Positions 46,730 through 60,648 of a stretch of 64,000 bases of DNA are shown here, piece by piece. Both the position numbers and the translations under genes were made by a program. The notes under the pieces were generated by a model that searched no databases, was not told the DNA's origin, and worked only from the letters and a program-made list of their open reading frames with translations. Within the stretch, counting starts at the first letter, position 1. The number at the start of each line of letters is the position of its first letter. The stretch comes from Corynebacterium sp. 122RC1 (GTDB lineage Bacteria; Actinomycetota; Actinomycetes; Mycobacteriales; Mycobacteriaceae): the NCBI RefSeq assembly GCF_024580955.1, contig NZ_JANIKD010000007.1, positions 1 to 64,000 on the forward strand. The letters are read 5' to 3'.

Positions 46730-48045
46730 ATGACTGCACACGACCACTGGCTTGACCGCGTGGACGATCGGCGTTCTGTGTACTACCCGATCATCTGGGC
46801 GCGCAAGCTCTTCGCGTTCTTGGTGACCACCCCAGGAAAAATGACGTCCCTGGTGGTGATCCTCAGCGTGTTTCTGCTGGCTGCGGGCTTGGCGTTGGCG
46901 CAGTTTTCTACGGATCGGCGCGGTGATCTGGAAACGATGCTCAATAGTACCGAGCCGGTGAATTATTTGACTCACCGCATGTATTCCTCGCTGTCGGTGG
47001 CAAATACGTTGGCGTCGGTGGTGTTTGTGCGGGCGGGCAGTGACGCAACGGAAAACAAGGAGCGCTACCATGCAGCGATCTCCGACGCCTCAACGGCACT
47101 CACTCAGGCGGCTGCGGGCCTTGAGCAGGAGGAGCTGGAGACCCTGAACACCATCTCCTCACGTTTGCCGGTGTATAACGCGTTGGTGGAAACGGCCTGG
47201 TTGAACGCGCGGCAGGGCAATCCGGTGGGTGCCAGCTACATGTCTGAGGCCAACGTGGTGATGCGTGATGAGATCCTCCCGGCAGCCGCCAAGCTGCACA
47301 ACACCACGGACAGCACCTTTTTGGAGCAGCAGCGCGCCTTCGGGCAGCCGTTGCAGTGGCCAATTTTGGGGATGGTGTTTGCGCTCGCAGCACTCATAGC
47401 GGGGCAAGTGTGGCTGGCAAAAGTGACCAGGAGGCGGCTGAATCCGGGCATGGTGGTGGCCACCGCGATGGTGGTTGCGGTGTTGGCGTGGGTGGGCACG
47501 GCGAGTGCGCTGACGTGGCGGGCTGCGAGCACGGCGCGGGAGGTTGCCGCCGCCCCGATGTCCGCGCTGGTGGACGCGCGTATTGTGGCTCAGCAAACCC
47601 GCTCTACGGAAACGTTGGCATTGGTGCTCAGGCAGTCATTGGACGCCTCCAACGCGAGCTTTGCCACCGCCATAAAGACCGTCAACGAGGCCTTGGACAC
47701 CTATGCAAGCTCTCCCCTGGCCGCCCAGCACCAAGCCACCTTGGACATCGCCCGTTCAAGTACCAGTGAGTGGGAAGCTACCCACCTGCAACTTTCAACC
47801 GCGCTGAACTCCGGTGACTACGACGAAGCCCTCAACATCACGCTGAGCACCACCAAGAAGAGCGCTTTCATGCGCCTCAATGATGCATTGGGCGAGCTCA
47901 TCAACTCCACCCGAGACTCCATGCGCTCATATAGTTTCCGCAGTTTAGAAGCGTTTAGCGTGGTAGGCCATGTGGTGCTCATCCTCACCATCAGCGCGGT
48001 GCTCTCCATTTGGATTGGCATCCGCCCGAGGCTGCAGGAGTTCCT

Positions 48046-48049
<4 letters not shown>
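46730..48049 (+). CDS. glnX: GlnX, membrane sensor protein of the PknG pathway
   Basis: 439 residues. Membrane helix at about 31-53, a large helical extracytoplasmic region (about 54-205), two central helices (about 210-232 and 240-262), a second extracytoplasmic helical stretch, and a C-terminal helix at about 405-430. The layout is chemoreceptor-like without a signalling output domain. In mycobacteria and C. glutamicum GlnX relays GlnH-bound Asp/Glu levels to PknG. ATG 46730 follows AGCAGGG. It overlaps glnH by 4 bp. Confidence 0.9.
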
Positions 48050-52295
<4,246 letters not shown>

Positions 52296-52296
<1 letters not shown>

Positions 52297-53654
52297 TAGT
52301 TTCCTCCAGCTTGGATGGCGGTGATGGCTACGGTGTTCACGATGTCATCTACCGTGGCGCCGCGGGAAAGGTCATTGACCGGTTTGTTCAGGCCCTGCAG
52401 GATTGGGCCAACGGCGAGGGCGTGGCCGGTGCGCTGGGCGGTTTTGTAGCCGATGTTGCCCGCTTCCAGGTCTGGGAAGATAAACACATTGGCTTGGCCA
52501 GCCACTGGGGAGTCTGGCATCTTCTTGGCGGCTACGGTGGGGTCCACGGCGGCGTCGAATTGCAGCGGGCCGTCCAGCTTGAGCTCTGGGGCCTTTTCCT
52601 TGGCCAGGCGGGTGGCTTCTACGGCGCGGTCTACGTCTGGGCCGGAGCCGGAGCTGCCGGTGGAGTAGCTGAGCAGCGCCACGCGGGGGTCAATGCCAAA
52701 CTGGGCCGCGGTTTCCGCGGAGACAACGGCGATTTCCGCGAGCTGTTCTGCGGTGGGGTTGGGGTTTACGGCGCAGTCACCGAACGCCCACAGGCGGCCG
52801 CGCATCACCATGAGGAAGATGGAGGAAACCACCGATGCACCGGGCTTGGTTTTGATGATCTGGAAGGAGGGCTTGATGGTGTGCGCAGTGGTGTGCGCGG
52901 CGCCGGACACCATGCCGTCTGCCAGACCCTTGTGGATCATCATGGTGGCGTAGTAGGAGATGTCCTTCATGGTTTCGCGCGCATCTTCCAAGGTGATGCC
53001 CTTGGATTTGCGCAGCTCGTAGAAATCTTCTGCGAACTCGTCTGGGTCTGTGTCCTTGATGGTGGCCGCAGAAATGTCCAGACCGAGCTCCTGCGCGCGG
53101 GCGGTGACGGTAGCGGGATCACCCAGGATGGTGAGCTTGCAGATGTTCCTGGCCAGCAGAATGGAGGCGGCGGTGAGAATGCGGTCATCATCGCCTTCCG
53201 GCAGCACAATGTGCGCCTGCTTTTCCTTGGCCAGTTCCAGCAGCCAGTGCTCGAACACCGGGGCGCTCATCACCTGCTCAGCCTGCGTGTGCTCAAGCGC
53301 CTGAGCCACCCGATCCAATCCGGCTTGGGTAGCTACTTCCTCAGCGGTGAAGGTGGCCGCAACCGTTGCCCCGAGCTCCGCTGACTCCCCCAGGGCGAGG
53401 TCGATGTGCAGGCCCTTGGGGACGTCGGAAAGCAGGAGGAGGGGGACGCCAAGGGCGGAGGCTGCTTTGGCGTCAAAGTTCACGTTGCCGGAGCCGATCA
53501 GCAGGCCAGTGGGGTTGGATGCCAGCACCGCACTGATGGAGGCTTCCTGGTCAATGAGGTGGTGGACCGACAATCCAAGGTGGGAGGCAAAGCCGTCAAC
53601 GTCAAAACCGTCAAAATTGCGGCCCGCGCGGGTGAGCAGGACTGTATCGGTCAC
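52296..53654 (-). CDS. pta: Phosphate acetyltransferase
   Basis: 452 residues. Converts acetyl phosphate and CoA to acetyl-CoA. The catalytic PTA_PTB domain occupies the C-terminal 320 residues, with [47 protein letters not shown] and [19 protein letters not shown]. The N-terminal part (about 110 residues) is a shortened regulatory region compared with the 700-residue enterobacterial enzyme. The start is GTG 53654 behind GAAGGGAA; the frame open further upstream has no ribosome site. Confidence 0.95.
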
Positions 53655-53717
53655 GGAAATTCCCTTCTCATTTCTCACAGTGAAACAAGGCATAAGTCTA
53701 GCTGTATTACAGGCGTT

Positions 53718-53725
53718 TGGGGGGC
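53718..53725 (-). promoter_or_regulatory. RamA-like binding motif upstream of pta
   Basis: TGGGGGGC at 53718-53725 fits the RamA consensus (T followed by 4-6 G and then C or T). It lies 64 bp upstream of the pta GTG. RamA activates pta-ackA in C. glutamicum on acetate. The motif is short and could occur by chance. Confidence 0.4.
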
Positions 53726-53739
53726 TAAAGTGGGCTCCC

Positions 53740-54177
53740 ATGGATCCATTTTTTGCTGTTTCCAGGCTCGCGGACCTCAGCCCGCTTGAACTCCACAAAC
53801 TGTATAAACTGCGCGTCGATGTGTTCGTGGCGGAGCAACAGTGCCCCTATGCGGAGATCGATGATCACGACCTCACCGCCGCGCATTTCATGGCATGGGG
53901 TACCGACGCCACCCTGCTCGGCTGTGCCCGCATCTTTCCCGAAGGCGAGCACGTCAAGCTGGGCCGTTTCGTGGTGGCTCCCTCCGCACGCGGCACTGGC
54001 CTTGCCCAAGAGCTCATGTTCCAAGCCCTGCGCTACGCGGAGGAACAATTCCCCGGCAAGCGCGTGCTCATCCACGCACAGGAACCCCTAGAGCGCTACT
54101 ACGAGCAGTACGGATTCACCCGCGTGGGCGAGGCCTTTGACGAGGACGGCGTGCCCCACATCCCTATGCTGAAGTAA
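53740..54177 (+). CDS. ElaA-type GNAT acetyltransferase
   Basis: 145 residues starting MDPFFAVSRLADLSPLELHK. ElaA landmarks: LYKLRVDVFVAEQQCPYAEI, DHDLTAAHF, LGRFVVAPSARGTGLAQELM (acetyl-CoA loop) and YYEQYGFTRVGEAFDEDGVPHIPM. Substrate unknown. The long frame extending upstream to 53347 is antisense to pta and was not used. Divergent from pta, convergent with the phosphoribosyltransferase (14 bp overlap). Confidence 0.9.
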   Translation: MDPFFAVSRLADLSPLELHKLYKLRVDVFVAEQQCPYAEIDDHDLTAAHFMAWGTDATLLGCARIFPEGEHVKLGRFVVAPSARGTGLAQELMFQALRYAEEQFPGKRVLIHAQEPLERYYEQYGFTRVGEAFDEDGVPHIPMLK

Positions 54178-54664
54178 CAGGCGGCAGCGCGGACCACGGG
54201 AACACAATCCACTCGTCCGTGCGGCGCCACACATAATCAGGATCAACCTCGGAGGCGCTCTTGGCGTACACAACCGCCGAGCGCACCTCAGAGCCGTAGC
54301 CCTCCAACAGCTTCAGCACCAGCGCCAGAGTGCGCCCGGAATCTGCAACATCGTCTACCACCAGCAGGCGCTTGCCCTTGATGGAGTTGGTGTCCAGCAG
54401 GGGTTCCAGGAGCACGGGGTCTGGGAGTGTTTCGTGGACGTCGGTGTAAAACTCCACGTTGATGGCGTCTGAAAGCTTCACCCCCATGGAATAGGAAAGC
54501 GCGCCGGCGGGCACCAGGCCACCGCGGGCAACGGCCACAATAATGTCCGGGGTAAAACCGCTATCTACAATTTGCTGCGCGAGCTCACGGGAGGCGGTAC
54601 CGAACCCCTCCCAGGTGAGGACCTCTTTAGTCTCAAGGTCTTGAGAATCTGCATGGTAAGCCAT
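54164..54664 (-). CDS. Purine phosphoribosyltransferase (Gpt-like)
   Basis: 166 residues. Type I PRTase: substrate loop IIVAVARGGLVPAGALSY (about 41-58), PRPP motif LLVVDDVADSGRTLALV (about 99-115) and the C-terminal WIVFPWSALPP, which resembles xanthine-guanine phosphoribosyltransferases. Distinct from the hpt at 4098. It likely salvages xanthine or guanine; specificity is inferred. Confidence 0.87.
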   Translation of the reverse strand: MAYHADSQDLETKEVLTWEGFGTASRELAQQIVDSGFTPDIIVAVARGGLVPAGALSYSMGVKLSDAINVEFYTDVHETLPDPVLLEPLLDTNSIKGKRLLVVDDVADSGRTLALVLKLLEGYGSEVRSAVVYAKSASEVDPDYVWRRTDEWIVFPWSALPPVTSA

Positions 54665-54694
54665 GTACCAACCCTACCGTTAGGATGAACCTCT

Positions 54695-55357
54695 ATGGAA
54701 CTGATTGCCCCCACTGCCGTGACTCGCCTGCTCATGAAACAGGCATTCGCACGCCTAGGCCAGGAGGTAGAGATCACTGAGGCGCAGTTCGACGCCGCCG
54801 CCCAGCGCACACACGCCTCCGAAGAGCTAGGCCTCCCGGTTGCCTCAGAAACCACCAACGCCGTCACCGTACAGGCCATCCGCTCGATTGACCCCGCCAC
54901 CGGCGAGCTTGCCACCTGGTTTGGGGAACCGATCGCCTGCCAGGACGAAATCGTTTGGCAACCAGCCCACATGACTCAAGCGGCCCGCGACGCCGCCCGT
55001 TCAATCGCCGCCCGCATCACGAACAGCATCGGGGGCCAGGGCCTGTTTTCAGTGGAGTTGGAAATCTCCGGCGACGACGCCCTCCTTCACCGCTGCGTCC
55101 CCGGCCCCACCCGCGCCGGCGAAGTCACCCTGGGCACTCAGCGGCGCAGCCAGTACGAGCTTCATGCCCGCGCCGTGCTGGGATTGCCTATCGACGTCAC
55201 CCTCACCACACCCGGCGCCGCAACCCGCAACGTGCCGCTACGTTCTGCCCTGACCGCGCCAGAAAGTGACGCCATCCAAGCCGAAGGCGAAAGTCTCGCC
55301 TACGTCTCCGCCGAAACCACCGAAGAAGCACGGGAGGCCCTGGCCGAAGTTTCGTAG
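54695..55357 (+). CDS. Truncated, degenerate PurT-like protein
   Basis: 220 residues. Residues about 75-175 follow the second half of the ATP-grasp enzyme PurT (formate-dependent GAR transformylase): FGEPIACQD, VWQPAHMT, GGQGLFSVELEISGDD, GEVTLGTQRRSQYELHARAVLGLPI, and the tail TEEAREALAEV. PurT has about 400 residues; the GAR-binding domain and the first half of ATP-grasp are missing, and the segment expected to read SEVSPRPHDTG is RCVPGPTRAG, so metal and substrate residues are lost. The frame is intact and has no stops, so it may be retained for another role or be a recent pseudogene. It is convergent with purA. Confidence 0.7.
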   Translation: MELIAPTAVTRLLMKQAFARLGQEVEITEAQFDAAAQRTHASEELGLPVASETTNAVTVQAIRSIDPATGELATWFGEPIACQDEIVWQPAHMTQAARDAARSIAARITNSIGGQGLFSVELEISGDDALLHRCVPGPTRAGEVTLGTQRRSQYELHARAVLGLPIDVTLTTPGAATRNVPLRSALTAPESDAIQAEGESLAYVSAETTEEAREALAEVS

Positions 55358-55383
55358 GGAAACCCCACCAGTCACAAAAACTT

Positions 55384-56673
55384 TTAAGAGGCCATGACGT
55401 CGTGGCGAACGATGGTTTGGTCCCTGCCAGGACCCACGCCGATGTAAGAGATTCGGCAGCCGGAGAGCTCTTCCAGGCGGAGCACGTAAGCTCGGGCTTT
55501 CTCGGGGAGCTCTTCGAAGGTCTTGCAGCCGGTGATGTCTTCTTCCCAGGCGGGCATGGTCTCAAAGATGGGGGTGGCGTGGTGGAACTCGGATTGGGTC
55601 AGTGGCATCTCCTCAAAGCGTTGGCCGTCTACTTCGTAGGCCACGCAGATGGGGATTTCGCCGATGCCGGTGAGCACATCCAGCTTGGTTAGGAAGAGGT
55701 CCGTGAAGCCGTTCACGCGGGAGGCGTAGCGGGCAATTACGGAGTCGTACCAGCCACAGCGGCGTTTGCGGCCAGTGTTCACACCCACCTCACCGCCGGT
55801 GACCTGTAGGTATTCGCCCCACTTGTCAAAGAGTTCGGTGGGGAATGGTCCGGCACCTACGCGGGTGGTGTACGCCTTGATGATGCCGAGGGAGGAAGTG
55901 ATGCGGGTGGGGCCAATGCCGGCGCCAACGCATGCGCCTCCCGCGGTGGGGTTGGAGGAGGTAACAAAGGGGTATGTGCCGTGGTCTACGTCCAGCATGG
56001 TGGCTTGGCCACCTTCCATGAGGACGTGTTTGCCGGCGTCGAGTGCGCGGTTGAGTTCCAGTTCGGCGTCGATCACCATTGGGCGCAGGCGGTCTGCGTA
56101 GGAGAGGAAGTATTCCACCATGGCTTCAACTTCAATTGCCTTGCGGTTATACATCTTCACCAGAATCTGGTTTTTCACGTCCAGGGCGGAGGAGATTTTT
56201 TGGCGCAAGATTGATTCATCAAACACGTCTTGAACGCGGATGCCTACACGGGAGACCTTGTCTGCGTAGGTGGGGCCAATGCCGCGGCCGGTGGTGCCAA
56301 TGGCGCGCTTACCCAGGAAACGCTCCTGCACCCGGTCAAGAACCTGGTGGTAGGGCGCAACAAGGTGGGCGTTGGCGGAGATCTTCAGCCGGGAGGCGTT
56401 GGCACCGCGGGCCTCCAACCCGTCAATTTCCTCAAAGAGCGCTTCAAGGTTGATCACCACGCCGTTGCCAAGGATGGGCACCGCGTTTTCTGAAAGCACA
56501 CCGGCGGGCAGGAGCTTGAGCTCGTACTTTTCACCGCCAACAACTACGGTGTGACCAGCGTTGTTACCGCCGTTGGGCTTGACTACATAGTCCACCAGGC
56601 CGCCGAGGATATCAGTGGCTTTGCCTTTACCCTCGTCGCCCCATTGAGCACCTACGATCACGATCGCTGCCAT
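55384..56673 (-). CDS. purA: Adenylosuccinate synthetase
   Basis: 429 residues. Joins IMP and aspartate with GTP, first step to AMP. The N-terminal [18 protein letters not shown] holds the catalytic Asp and P-loop; [14 protein letters not shown], the signature [23 protein letters not shown] and [10 protein letters not shown] follow. Full length. It is divergent from the gene at 56727 across 53 bp. Confidence 0.97.
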   Translation of the reverse strand: MAAIVIVGAQWGDEGKGKATDILGGLVDYVVKPNGGNNAGHTVVVGGEKYELKLLPAGVLSENAVPILGNGVVINLEALFEEIDGLEARGANASRLKISANAHLVAPYHQVLDRVQERFLGKRAIGTTGRGIGPTYADKVSRVGIRVQDVFDESILRQKISSALDVKNQILVKMYNRKAIEVEAMVEYFLSYADRLRPMVIDAELELNRALDAGKHVLMEGGQATMLDVDHGTYPFVTSSNPTAGGACVGAGIGPTRITSSLGIIKAYTTRVGAGPFPTELFDKWGEYLQVTGGEVGVNTGRKRRCGWYDSVIARYASRVNGFTDLFLTKLDVLTGIGEIPICVAYEVDGQRFEEMPLTQSEFHHATPIFETMPAWEEDITGCKTFEELPEKARAYVLRLEELSGCRISYIGVGPGRDQTIVRHDVMAS

Positions 56674-56726
56674 GTGTGCACGTCCTTTAATTTGTTGAAA
56701 ACAGACGTTGTACCATTTTACACACC

Positions 56727-57503
56727 ATGCTGTATGAACTTGACCTCGGCCGCACCGTGCCCTCCCAGCGCGATCTAAAATCGCTTCGCCCCCACATCAA
56801 TCAAGCCTTGCCGGAGGACCCCACCCCCAGCCTGAAGGAAATTGCCCAGTCCCCCAACGTTGAACACCTCGAAGCTCCCCGTCCCGCGCCGCAGGAGCCG
56901 TTCCTCAAGCACCCGCTGCGCGTCGTCGTCAAGGGTTCCGACGCCGCCGCCTCCGCCGTTCTCACCTTCCTCATGCGCGCGGATGCTTGCTGGGTGGAGT
57001 TTGCGTACGAGCCGATTGACCCCACCTCCCCCTTGGCGGTGGGCTGGGGTGTTCCGGGTGCGGAGTTTCTGCGGGAAGCTCCGGCAAAGCCCACGCCGCT
57101 CATCCGTGACGACGCCGGCACCGCCGTAGCAGGCGAGGCCACCATCGGAGCTTGGGATGGCACGGAGTTGTACGGGGAGATCATTGTGGATTCACAGCGC
57201 CTGACCGCGGGGTTTGAGGAAGGCAAGAAGCGTGCGTTGGGCAATTATGGTGCGCGGTTGGTGCCAATGCTCGACGCGCCCGGCTTGCTTGCCGCGCCGT
57301 TGATTTCCGGCGGCAGCCCGCGGCGCAAGTTGTTGCGCACAGTACCAGCGAACCTAGTGAGTGACCAGGTGCTCGCGGGGCGCGCGTTGCAAGCCGGCGG
57401 CAAAGAGTTGCGGGTGGTGGTAGACGGCGTATCGCGCAAACGCCCAGTAGAAGGCGCTACGTTTTACAGGCATTTGCGCGATATTCAAGTGGTGAGGCCT
57501 TAA
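56727..57503 (+). CDS. Conserved hypothetical protein next to purA
   Basis: 258 residues, no signal peptide and no membrane helix. The first 60 are Pro-rich and probably flexible; the rest is alpha/beta with [48 protein letters not shown] and [17 protein letters not shown]. The middle is mildly reminiscent of diacylglycerol/NAD-kinase-like folds (GG-S, then RR), but I do not recognise a family. Its place beside purA is shared with mycobacteria (Rv0358 next to purA), which suggests a conserved gene. Confidence 0.75.
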   Translation: MLYELDLGRTVPSQRDLKSLRPHINQALPEDPTPSLKEIAQSPNVEHLEAPRPAPQEPFLKHPLRVVVKGSDAAASAVLTFLMRADACWVEFAYEPIDPTSPLAVGWGVPGAEFLREAPAKPTPLIRDDAGTAVAGEATIGAWDGTELYGEIIVDSQRLTAGFEEGKKRALGNYGARLVPMLDAPGLLAAPLISGGSPRRKLLRTVPANLVSDQVLAGRALQAGGKELRVVVDGVSRKRPVEGATFYRHLRDIQVVRP

Positions 57504-57522
57504 GCTCTACGCACTGCCACTG

Positions 57523-58674
57523 CTAATCCACCTCTGGCGGGAACGCGGGCGAAGATGAGGTGGGGGCCAACTGTGCGACCGCCGACTCACGGGACATGCC
57601 ACACACTTGCAGCAAGTCCACGGTGATGGAACGCGATTGTGCAAGGATTACCTGCGCGGAAAGCACTCCCCCTTTGGCCACGTCCAACCCGGCGCGCGCA
57701 CCTACGTCACGCAATGTGTGTACTAACTCGGGTACCTCTTGGGCCTCGGAGTGGCCTTGGGCGTATAGCTCAGCAAGGCGGTTGGTTACCAGGGAGAGGT
57801 CGCTGATGATCGCGATCTGTTGCTCACTCACGGCGTCGCCGTCCTGCAACAGCACCTGTGCCCGCCGGGCCAGCACGCGCGTATTGCGGATCGCGTTGTC
57901 CACCGGCGCCAGGATCCGCACGAAGGAATCAACCCTCCGCCGCGCAGCCCACAACAGCGGTGATACGGCCACGTTTTCCTTTGAACCTTTGGCCGCCTCC
58001 AGCATCGCGTTGATGTTGGTCTGGCTCCCGCGCACCAGCGCCAGCGCGGTTTCAATGGCCTGCGCGTCCCGCCGCGCTAGCGCTTCTGCTACATCCTCAA
58101 GTACCGACGCCGCCAGCGCCAGCACTTTAGACACTTCACGGCGCCCTGCGCTGAGCGGGGCGTTGGGCAGGACGGCGATCACCAGGATGGCCACGGCACC
58201 ACCGATGAGGGCATCGATTGGCCGCTCGAAGCCACTACTGCTCCCTGGGGGCATGATGGTGGCAATCAGGATGGAACCAATGGCCACTTGGTTGCTCACG
58301 AGCTGCGAACCGGAAAGGAATGAGGCCACAGCCAAACTCACCGCGACCGCCAGCGCGATCTGCCAGTGCCCGGAGCCGATGTTGTAGATGAGGAGGTCCC
58401 CAAGACCCACGCCAACGGAGCACCCCAAGGCCAACTCAAAGGCTCGCCGCAGCCTCGCCCCACCGGAAAGCCCCAGGGTGATCACCGCCGCCATCGGGGC
58501 GAAGAAGGGCACGGAGTGGCCAAAGAAGCGTTGGGCTATATAGAACGCCAGGCCTGCGGCAATGGCCACCTGAACGATGGAGAGCAGGTTGCGGCGCACG
58601 CGAAGTGCGCGGTTATGCAGGGAGTCATCCAGTTTGCGTATCTGCGCAACGGTTGCCGTAGTGCGTTTGCCCAT
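57523..58674 (-). CDS. FUSC/aromatic acid exporter-type membrane protein (copy 2)
   Basis: 383 residues: about six N-terminal membrane helices (30-190, including FFAPMAAVITLGLSGGARLRRA and GVGLGDLLIY), then a long cytosolic helical part with a hydrophobic end. This is the half-size FUSC layout. The neighbouring upstream gene encodes a paralogue with the same segments (FFAPM, SVGVGLGDL, SGRREIS/AGRREVS). Likely a transporter or an envelope protein; the substrate is unknown. Start ATG 58674 lies 5 bp after the paralogue's stop. Confidence 0.82.
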   Translation of the reverse strand: MGKRTTATVAQIRKLDDSLHNRALRVRRNLLSIVQVAIAAGLAFYIAQRFFGHSVPFFAPMAAVITLGLSGGARLRRAFELALGCSVGVGLGDLLIYNIGSGHWQIALAVAVSLAVASFLSGSQLVSNQVAIGSILIATIMPPGSSSGFERPIDALIGGAVAILVIAVLPNAPLSAGRREVSKVLALAASVLEDVAEALARRDAQAIETALALVRGSQTNINAMLEAAKGSKENVAVSPLLWAARRRVDSFVRILAPVDNAIRNTRVLARRAQVLLQDGDAVSEQQIAIISDLSLVTNRLAELYAQGHSEAQEVPELVHTLRDVGARAGLDVAKGGVLSAQVILAQSRSITVDLLQVCGMSRESAVAQLAPTSSSPAFPPEVD

Positions 58675-58679
58675 GCCGC

Positions 58680-59774
58680 CTAGGTTACCGGCGCCAGTGC
58701 TGCCGCCGCCGACTTTCTAGACATCCCACAGATTTGCAGCATGTCCACAATCAACGAGCGCGTTTGCACCAGCAGCGCCTGCTGAGTGAGCGCTTGAGGG
58801 GCGAGTATTTCCGGCTGCGCGCGCACAGCCAACCCTTGGAGTTGCTTCACCAGTTTGGGGATCACCAGGTGTTCGGCCTCATGCCCCGCGTAAGCGTGCG
58901 CCAGGGTTTCTGCGATCTGGGAGAGCTCCGCAATCATCTGCACCTGCTCTTCGGATGTCCTGCCCTGGGCCTCGGCGAGGATGAGCGCCTGCCGGGCGAG
59001 CACGCGGGTGGAACGGATGGTGTTATCCACCGGGTTGAGGATGCGCAACATGCTTGCAATGCGGCTGCGCTGCGCCCACAGGAAGGGCGAAAACCTCGCA
59101 GCCTCCTTGCTTTCCTGCGCCGCTGCAATCATCTTATTAATGCCTGCTTGCGTACCGCGCGCTGTGGCCAGGGCTGAGGAGATGGCGGCTGCGTCGTAAC
59201 GCGGCAGCGCTTTGGCCACCTGATCCAGAATGCCGGCCGCGATGCCGAGCATGTGAGAGATTTCGCGGCGCCCTGAACGCAGTGGAGAGATGGGAAACAG
59301 CGCGAGCACCACCAAGCCCACGATGCCGCCGATCAGCGCGTCCGTCATGCGGTCAAAGCCGCCGGACGTGCTGGGCGGGAGGATGGTCGCCACCAGTACT
59401 GATGCGAAGGCCGCCTGGTTGGCCAGCAGCGGGCCTTTGTCAATGAAGATGCCTACCGCCACCGCGGACATCACGCCGAGGGCAATTTGCCACACGCCGG
59501 TGCCCACGCTGGCAACGATCAGGTCCCCCAAGCCAACGCCCACGGAGACACCCACCACCAGCTCGATGGAACGGCGGAAGCGCTCACCGCCGGTGGTGGA
59601 AAGCACAATCACCACACTCATGGGCGCAAAGAAGGGGTGCTCGTGCCCAATGAGCAAGCCCACCCAAAACGCCAGGCCAGAGGCCAAACCCACCTGGAGA
59701 ACGTAGGGCCAGTTGTCTTTCAGACGATCAATGCCCTCAGTGATCCGCGATGTTGGCAGCAGTGTTGGCCGCAT
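58680..59774 (-). CDS. FUSC/aromatic acid exporter-type membrane protein (copy 1)
   Basis: 364 residues from ATG 59774 (MRPTLLPTSRITEGIDRL). About six membrane helices at 20-180, then a helical cytosolic tail ending MLQICGMSRKSAAAALAP, nearly the same ending as copy 2 (LLQVCGMSRESAVAQLAP). This is a tandem duplication that has diverged in the tail. The two probably form one operon and possibly a hetero-oligomer (inference). Confidence 0.82.
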   Translation of the reverse strand: MRPTLLPTSRITEGIDRLKDNWPYVLQVGLASGLAFWVGLLIGHEHPFFAPMSVVIVLSTTGGERFRRSIELVVGVSVGVGLGDLIVASVGTGVWQIALGVMSAVAVGIFIDKGPLLANQAAFASVLVATILPPSTSGGFDRMTDALIGGIVGLVVLALFPISPLRSGRREISHMLGIAAGILDQVAKALPRYDAAAISSALATARGTQAGINKMIAAAQESKEAARFSPFLWAQRSRIASMLRILNPVDNTIRSTRVLARQALILAEAQGRTSEEQVQMIAELSQIAETLAHAYAGHEAEHLVIPKLVKQLQGLAVRAQPEILAPQALTQQALLVQTRSLIVDMLQICGMSRKSAAAALAPVT

Positions 59775-59900
59775 ACACGCTCCTGTTCCTTCATGACTCT
59801 GCCGTATCAGTGTACTCCTCAGGAAAGCCTTGACTTCATGCAAAGAATCTTTTACATTTGGTCGTATTGGGTTTCCGTTTTGCCAAAGAGGGGAGGTGTT

Positions 59901-60107
59901 TTGAACCCGCAAGAAAACATGGTCCGCAAATGGCGGCGCTGGCTTGAACTTTCGCAGGCAGACCTGGCCGCGCGCGTGGGCGTTTCAAGACAAACCATTG
60001 CCAACATCGAAAAAGGGAACTACTCCCCCTCCGTGTACCTAGCCCTTGCCATCTGTAGGGAGCTGGGCAAAACGGTGGAGGAAGTATTTGGAAAGGAACA
60101 AGCATGA
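59901..60107 (+). CDS. XRE-family helix-turn-helix regulator
   Basis: 68 residues, a single HTH_3 domain: RRWLELSQADLAARVGVSRQTIANIEKGNYSPSVYLAL, with all five helices. The best start is TTG 59901 after GGGAGGTG; the ATG at 59919 has no ribosome site, and upstream ATGs are antisense to the FUSC gene. Overlaps the next gene by 4 bp (ATGA). Small solo XRE proteins of this type often regulate their own two-gene operon. Confidence 0.86.
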   Translation: MNPQENMVRKWRRWLELSQADLAARVGVSRQTIANIEKGNYSPSVYLALAICRELGKTVEEVFGKEQA

Positions 60108-60583
60108 GCACCAAAATCACTGAGGCGCTTGGCCGCACTGCGCTCGCCCACGTACATGAAGGCAGCGATGACGAATACCAAGCCAACACCTACCTTCAGA
60201 GCATGGCGGTGGGCGCATACGCTGCCCCGATCGGCGCCACAGTCGCCGGTGCCATATTGGCCTGGGTGCTGCCAGGCAACTACTCACTGCTGTCCATCCT
60301 GGCGCTTCTGCCAATCCTGGCGCATGAAATCGCCGCCGACGATTGGCTGCGCAATCGGGTACCACAGCCCAAATACGTCCCGCAAAAGCGCTACATGGGG
60401 TTCGTGATGATCCCCTGCGTTGCGATGATCGCCGGGATTGCCTACCGCAGCTCGTTTGGCTCCATGAGCGTTACCATCGGCGGCATTGTGGGCGGGTGCA
60501 TTGCCTTCTGGCTTTTGCCCAAGTGGACCGAGCGGCAGCGCAACCGCGCCCAAAGGCGCCTCGATGCCGTAGAGGAGGAGTAG
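60104..60583 (+). CDS. Four-helix membrane protein co-transcribed with XRE regulator
   Basis: 159 residues: four membrane helices (about 35-55, 60-78, 100-118, 122-140), a cytosolic N-terminus and a basic C-terminal tail (ERQRNRAQRRLDAVEEE). Coupled to the XRE gene by ATGA. I do not recognise a family. XRE plus small membrane protein pairs are common in Gram-positive bacteria and often control membrane stress or export; nothing more can be said here. Confidence 0.78.
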   Translation: MSTKITEALGRTALAHVHEGSDDEYQANTYLQSMAVGAYAAPIGATVAGAILAWVLPGNYSLLSILALLPILAHEIAADDWLRNRVPQPKYVPQKRYMGFVMIPCVAMIAGIAYRSSFGSMSVTIGGIVGGCIAFWLLPKWTERQRNRAQRRLDAVEEE

Positions 60584-60648
60584 GTTTGTGGGGCCACGGC
60601 AGCATACGCACCCCCACCCCCCACCAGCATCCCAATTAAGCTGGCCGC

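Noticed and set aside
53347..53739. N-terminal extension of the ElaA-type gene
   Set aside because: This stretch is antisense to pta coding sequence; the ElaA fold starts at 53740.
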